A DNA stretch of 64,000 nt, taken from assembly GCF_003369565.1 (NCBI RefSeq), contig NZ_PIOD01000006.1, positions 62,001 through 126,000 on the forward strand, in the 5' to 3' direction. The DNA is from Oceanobacillus chungangensis (GTDB lineage: Bacteria; Bacillota; Bacilli; Bacillales; Amphibacillaceae). Numbering within the stretch: the stretch's first letter is position 1; every line of letters begins with the position of its first letter. Below the pieces are notes generated by a model. The model saw only the letters and a list, made by a program, of their open reading frames with translations. It ran no database searches and was not told the DNA's origin. Below are positions 62,183 to 64,000 of the stretch, piece by piece. The position numbers and the translations under genes are program-made.

Positions 62183-63451
62183 ATGAATTATGAAGAATCA
62201 CTTGCCTTTATTCATGGCAGGCAATATAAAGGTATGAAGCTTGGCCTGGATAATATAACGAAGCTTATGGAGTTATTAGGAAATCCACAAAATAAATTGA
62301 AGTTTATTCATATTGCTGGCACAAATGGGAAGGGATCAACTGCCTCTTTTATAAATCAGGTTTTAATCAAAGCTGGATATAAGACAGGACTATTTACATC
62401 CCCATATTTAGAGCGATTTAATGAAAGAATTAAAATTAATAATCAAGATGTCCCAGACAATCAATTGAGTGATATTACAAATCTAATAAAAACTAAGATT
62501 GATGAGATGGAAGATAAGCCAACGGAATTTGAGATTGTAACTGCAATCGCGTTTCAATATTTTTATGAGCAGCAATGTGATGTAGTCGTACTTGAAGTTG
62601 GACTAGGGGGAAGATTTGATTCAACAAACGTAATTGAAAAACCGCTACTATCCGTTATCACATCTATCGGACTCGACCATCAAGCCTTTTTAGGGAATAC
62701 ATTAGCTGAAATTGCATTTGAAAAAGCGGGCATTATTAAAGAAAATAGCCAAGTGCTGCTATATCCACAAACTAGTGAAGTAGAAGCAGTCATTCACCGC
62801 GTTGCTGCGGAAAGAAATAGTACCGTGGATAAGGCTGATTTTACAGAGCTAAAACGAATAACGAATAGCATCGATGGGCAAACCTTTTATTACAATGGGT
62901 ATCAAGAGCTACGGATTTCATTACTTGGCGAACATCAACTGAAGAACGCCGCAATTGCGATAGAGGCTATTGAAATATTAAGGCATGCCGGTTTAACGAT
63001 ACATGAAGACGATATGAGAGAGGGCTTGGCTGAAACAAAATGGCCTGGGCGATTTGAAATTATCAACCGAGACCCACTAGTCGTGATTGATGGTGCACAT
63101 AATCTCGACGGTATACATGCGCTAGTACTGAATATAAGACAGCTTTTTTCTGGAAGAAGGATCATTGGAATTCTAGGAATCCTCAAGGATAAGGATTACC
63201 AGCATATGATTGAAGAAGTAAGTCCTGTAATAGACCAATTTATTACAGTTACACCTGATAATCCTCGAGCAATTCCTGCTGATGAGCTCGCATCATATTT
63301 AATAGAACATCGTATTCCAGCAATTGCTGCAGATAGCTATGATGCAGCAGTTGAGCTGGCATATCAAGAAAGTGGAGAAAAAGATGTTATTTGTGCTTTT
63401 GGCTCGCTTTATTATATTGGAGAAATTAAACGAGTAGTACAACAAAGGTAA
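62183..63451 (+). CDS. folC: Folylpolyglutamate synthase / dihydrofolate synthase
   Basis: A 422-residue Mur-ligase-like enzyme. The P-loop HIAGTNGKGSTASF is near residues 43-56, FTSPYLERFNERIKIN near 74 is the folate-site phrase, and VLEVGLGGRFDSTN near 142 and DGAHNLDG near 305 are conserved. It adds glutamate to dihydropteroate and to folates. AAGGAG lies upstream of ATG 62183. It lies between fhs and folE. Confidence 0.95.
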   Translation: MNYEESLAFIHGRQYKGMKLGLDNITKLMELLGNPQNKLKFIHIAGTNGKGSTASFINQVLIKAGYKTGLFTSPYLERFNERIKINNQDVPDNQLSDITNLIKTKIDEMEDKPTEFEIVTAIAFQYFYEQQCDVVVLEVGLGGRFDSTNVIEKPLLSVITSIGLDHQAFLGNTLAEIAFEKAGIIKENSQVLLYPQTSEVEAVIHRVAAERNSTVDKADFTELKRITNSIDGQTFYYNGYQELRISLLGEHQLKNAAIAIEAIEILRHAGLTIHEDDMREGLAETKWPGRFEIINRDPLVVIDGAHNLDGIHALVLNIRQLFSGRRIIGILGILKDKDYQHMIEEVSPVIDQFITVTPDNPRAIPADELASYLIEHRIPAIAADSYDAAVELAYQESGEKDVICAFGSLYYIGEIKRVVQQR

Positions 63452-63478
63452 TCAATAAACAGTAGGAGAAATGTAGTA

Positions 63479-64000
63479 ATGGATAAGAAAAAGATGGAAG
63501 AAGCAGTAAGGATGATATTAGAAGCAATCGGCGAAGATCCAGATCGACAAGGATTGCTTGATACGCCTGCAAGGGTTGCGAAAATGTATGAGGAAGTATT
63601 TTCAGGATTAAAGAAGGATCCGGCAGAACATTGCAAAACCGTATTTGAAGAGGAGCATGATGAGGTTGTCCTCGTAAAAGATATCCAGTTTTCATCGATG
63701 TGTGAGCATCATTTAGTTCCGTTTTTCGGTGTTGCACATATCGCTTACATACCTAAAAATGGACGCGTTATTGGACTCAGCAAGTTAGCACGGATTGTGG
63801 ACGATTTTAGTAAGCGACCACAGCTGCAAGAAAGAATTACAACCTCTGTTGCAGAATTATTAATGGAAGAGTTAAGTCCTATTGGTGTGATGGTTGTGCT
63901 CGAGGCAGAGCATATGTGTATGACGATTCGCGGTGTGAAAAAGCAAGGGGCGAAAACCGTAACAAGTGCTGTTCGAGGAGAGTTCAGAACGAATAGTAAA
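63479..64000 (+). CDS. folE: GTP cyclohydrolase I, 3' end outside window
   Basis: 174 codons of an expected ~188. The zinc/active-site segment [13 protein letters not shown] is near residues 72-84, [17 protein letters not shown] is near 106-122, and the second zinc cysteine is in [10 protein letters not shown]. It converts GTP to dihydroneopterin triphosphate, the first step of folate synthesis. AGGAG lies 12 bases before the ATG, 27 bases after folC, so the two are probably co-transcribed. Confidence 0.94.
   Translation, partial: MDKKKMEEAVRMILEAIGEDPDRQGLLDTPARVAKMYEEVFSGLKKDPAEHCKTVFEEEHDEVVLVKDIQFSSMCEHHLVPFFGVAHIAYIPKNGRVIGLSKLARIVDDFSKRPQLQERITTSVAELLMEELSPIGVMVVLEAEHMCMTIRGVKKQGAKTVTSAVRGEFRTNSK

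Overview
The window is low-GC DNA of an endospore-forming member of the Bacillaceae. Evidence: AGGAGG-type ribosome sites, frequent TTG/GTG starts, a CotD-type coat protein, an SspP-type spore protein with a sigma-G-like promoter, CcpA cre boxes and a BirA box. Gene content resembles halotolerant genera such as Oceanobacillus or Virgibacillus, but the genus is inference. No rRNA, tRNA, CRISPR array or intact transposon was seen.

Layout. 1-11.3 kb: an HpaB-type flavin hydroxylase fragment, an AraC/GyrI regulator, a divergent TetR/SDR pair, a cupredoxin, a drug/metabolite exporter, a VOC protein, a broken aldehyde dehydrogenase, an RNase J paralogue, a tiny phospholipase-A2-like protein and an aromatic-acid transporter. 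11.3-17.9 kb: nikR followed by a five-gene nickel/peptide-type ABC importer, with two perfect 28-bp palindromes between them. 18.6-22.5 kb: a BirA-boxed operon of bioY, acyl-CoA ligase, thiolase and two half-size hot-dog dehydratases. 22.6-28.5 kb: transporters (MFS, YczE-like, CDF, SulP). 28.6-29.5 kb: a 21-copy array of 40-bp repeats. 29.5-34.4 kb: yurR-like/dinB-like pair, ppaC, cold-shock gene, sspP, mscL. 34.5-35.8 kb: yidC2 preceded by a MifM-like arrest-peptide gene. 36-44 kb: PIG-L deacetylase, ABC exporter, cotD-like gene, ypsA, NERD protein, SIMPL protein, GNAT, YrvL-like protein. 44.3-54.7 kb: GlcG-like protein, LysR regulator and a creatinine-to-glycine catabolic locus. 55-60 kb: small acetyltransferases, DJ-1, Nudix, kinase-like. 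60.4-64 kb: fhs, folC, folE (cut by the window end).

How the genes fit together. The creatinine locus is complete: two or three transporters, creatininase, creatinase and monomeric sarcosine oxidase, with a cre-like site ahead of each of its three transcription units. Urea made by creatinase would need urease, a nickel enzyme, so the nickel importer may be metabolically linked; urease itself is not in the window. One-carbon units released from sarcosine could enter the folate genes at the right end, which is speculation.

The most interesting items are (1) a MifM-like leader whose arrest-region residues fall at the B. subtilis positions and which ends in a hairpin that masks the yidC2 ribosome site, and (2) a repeat family with a 20/21-bp beat, present as four dispersed five-unit elements with identical 20-21-21-21 spacing and as one long 40-bp tandem array whose right edge drifts in register into the dispersed motif. 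All of these lie just downstream of plus-strand genes.
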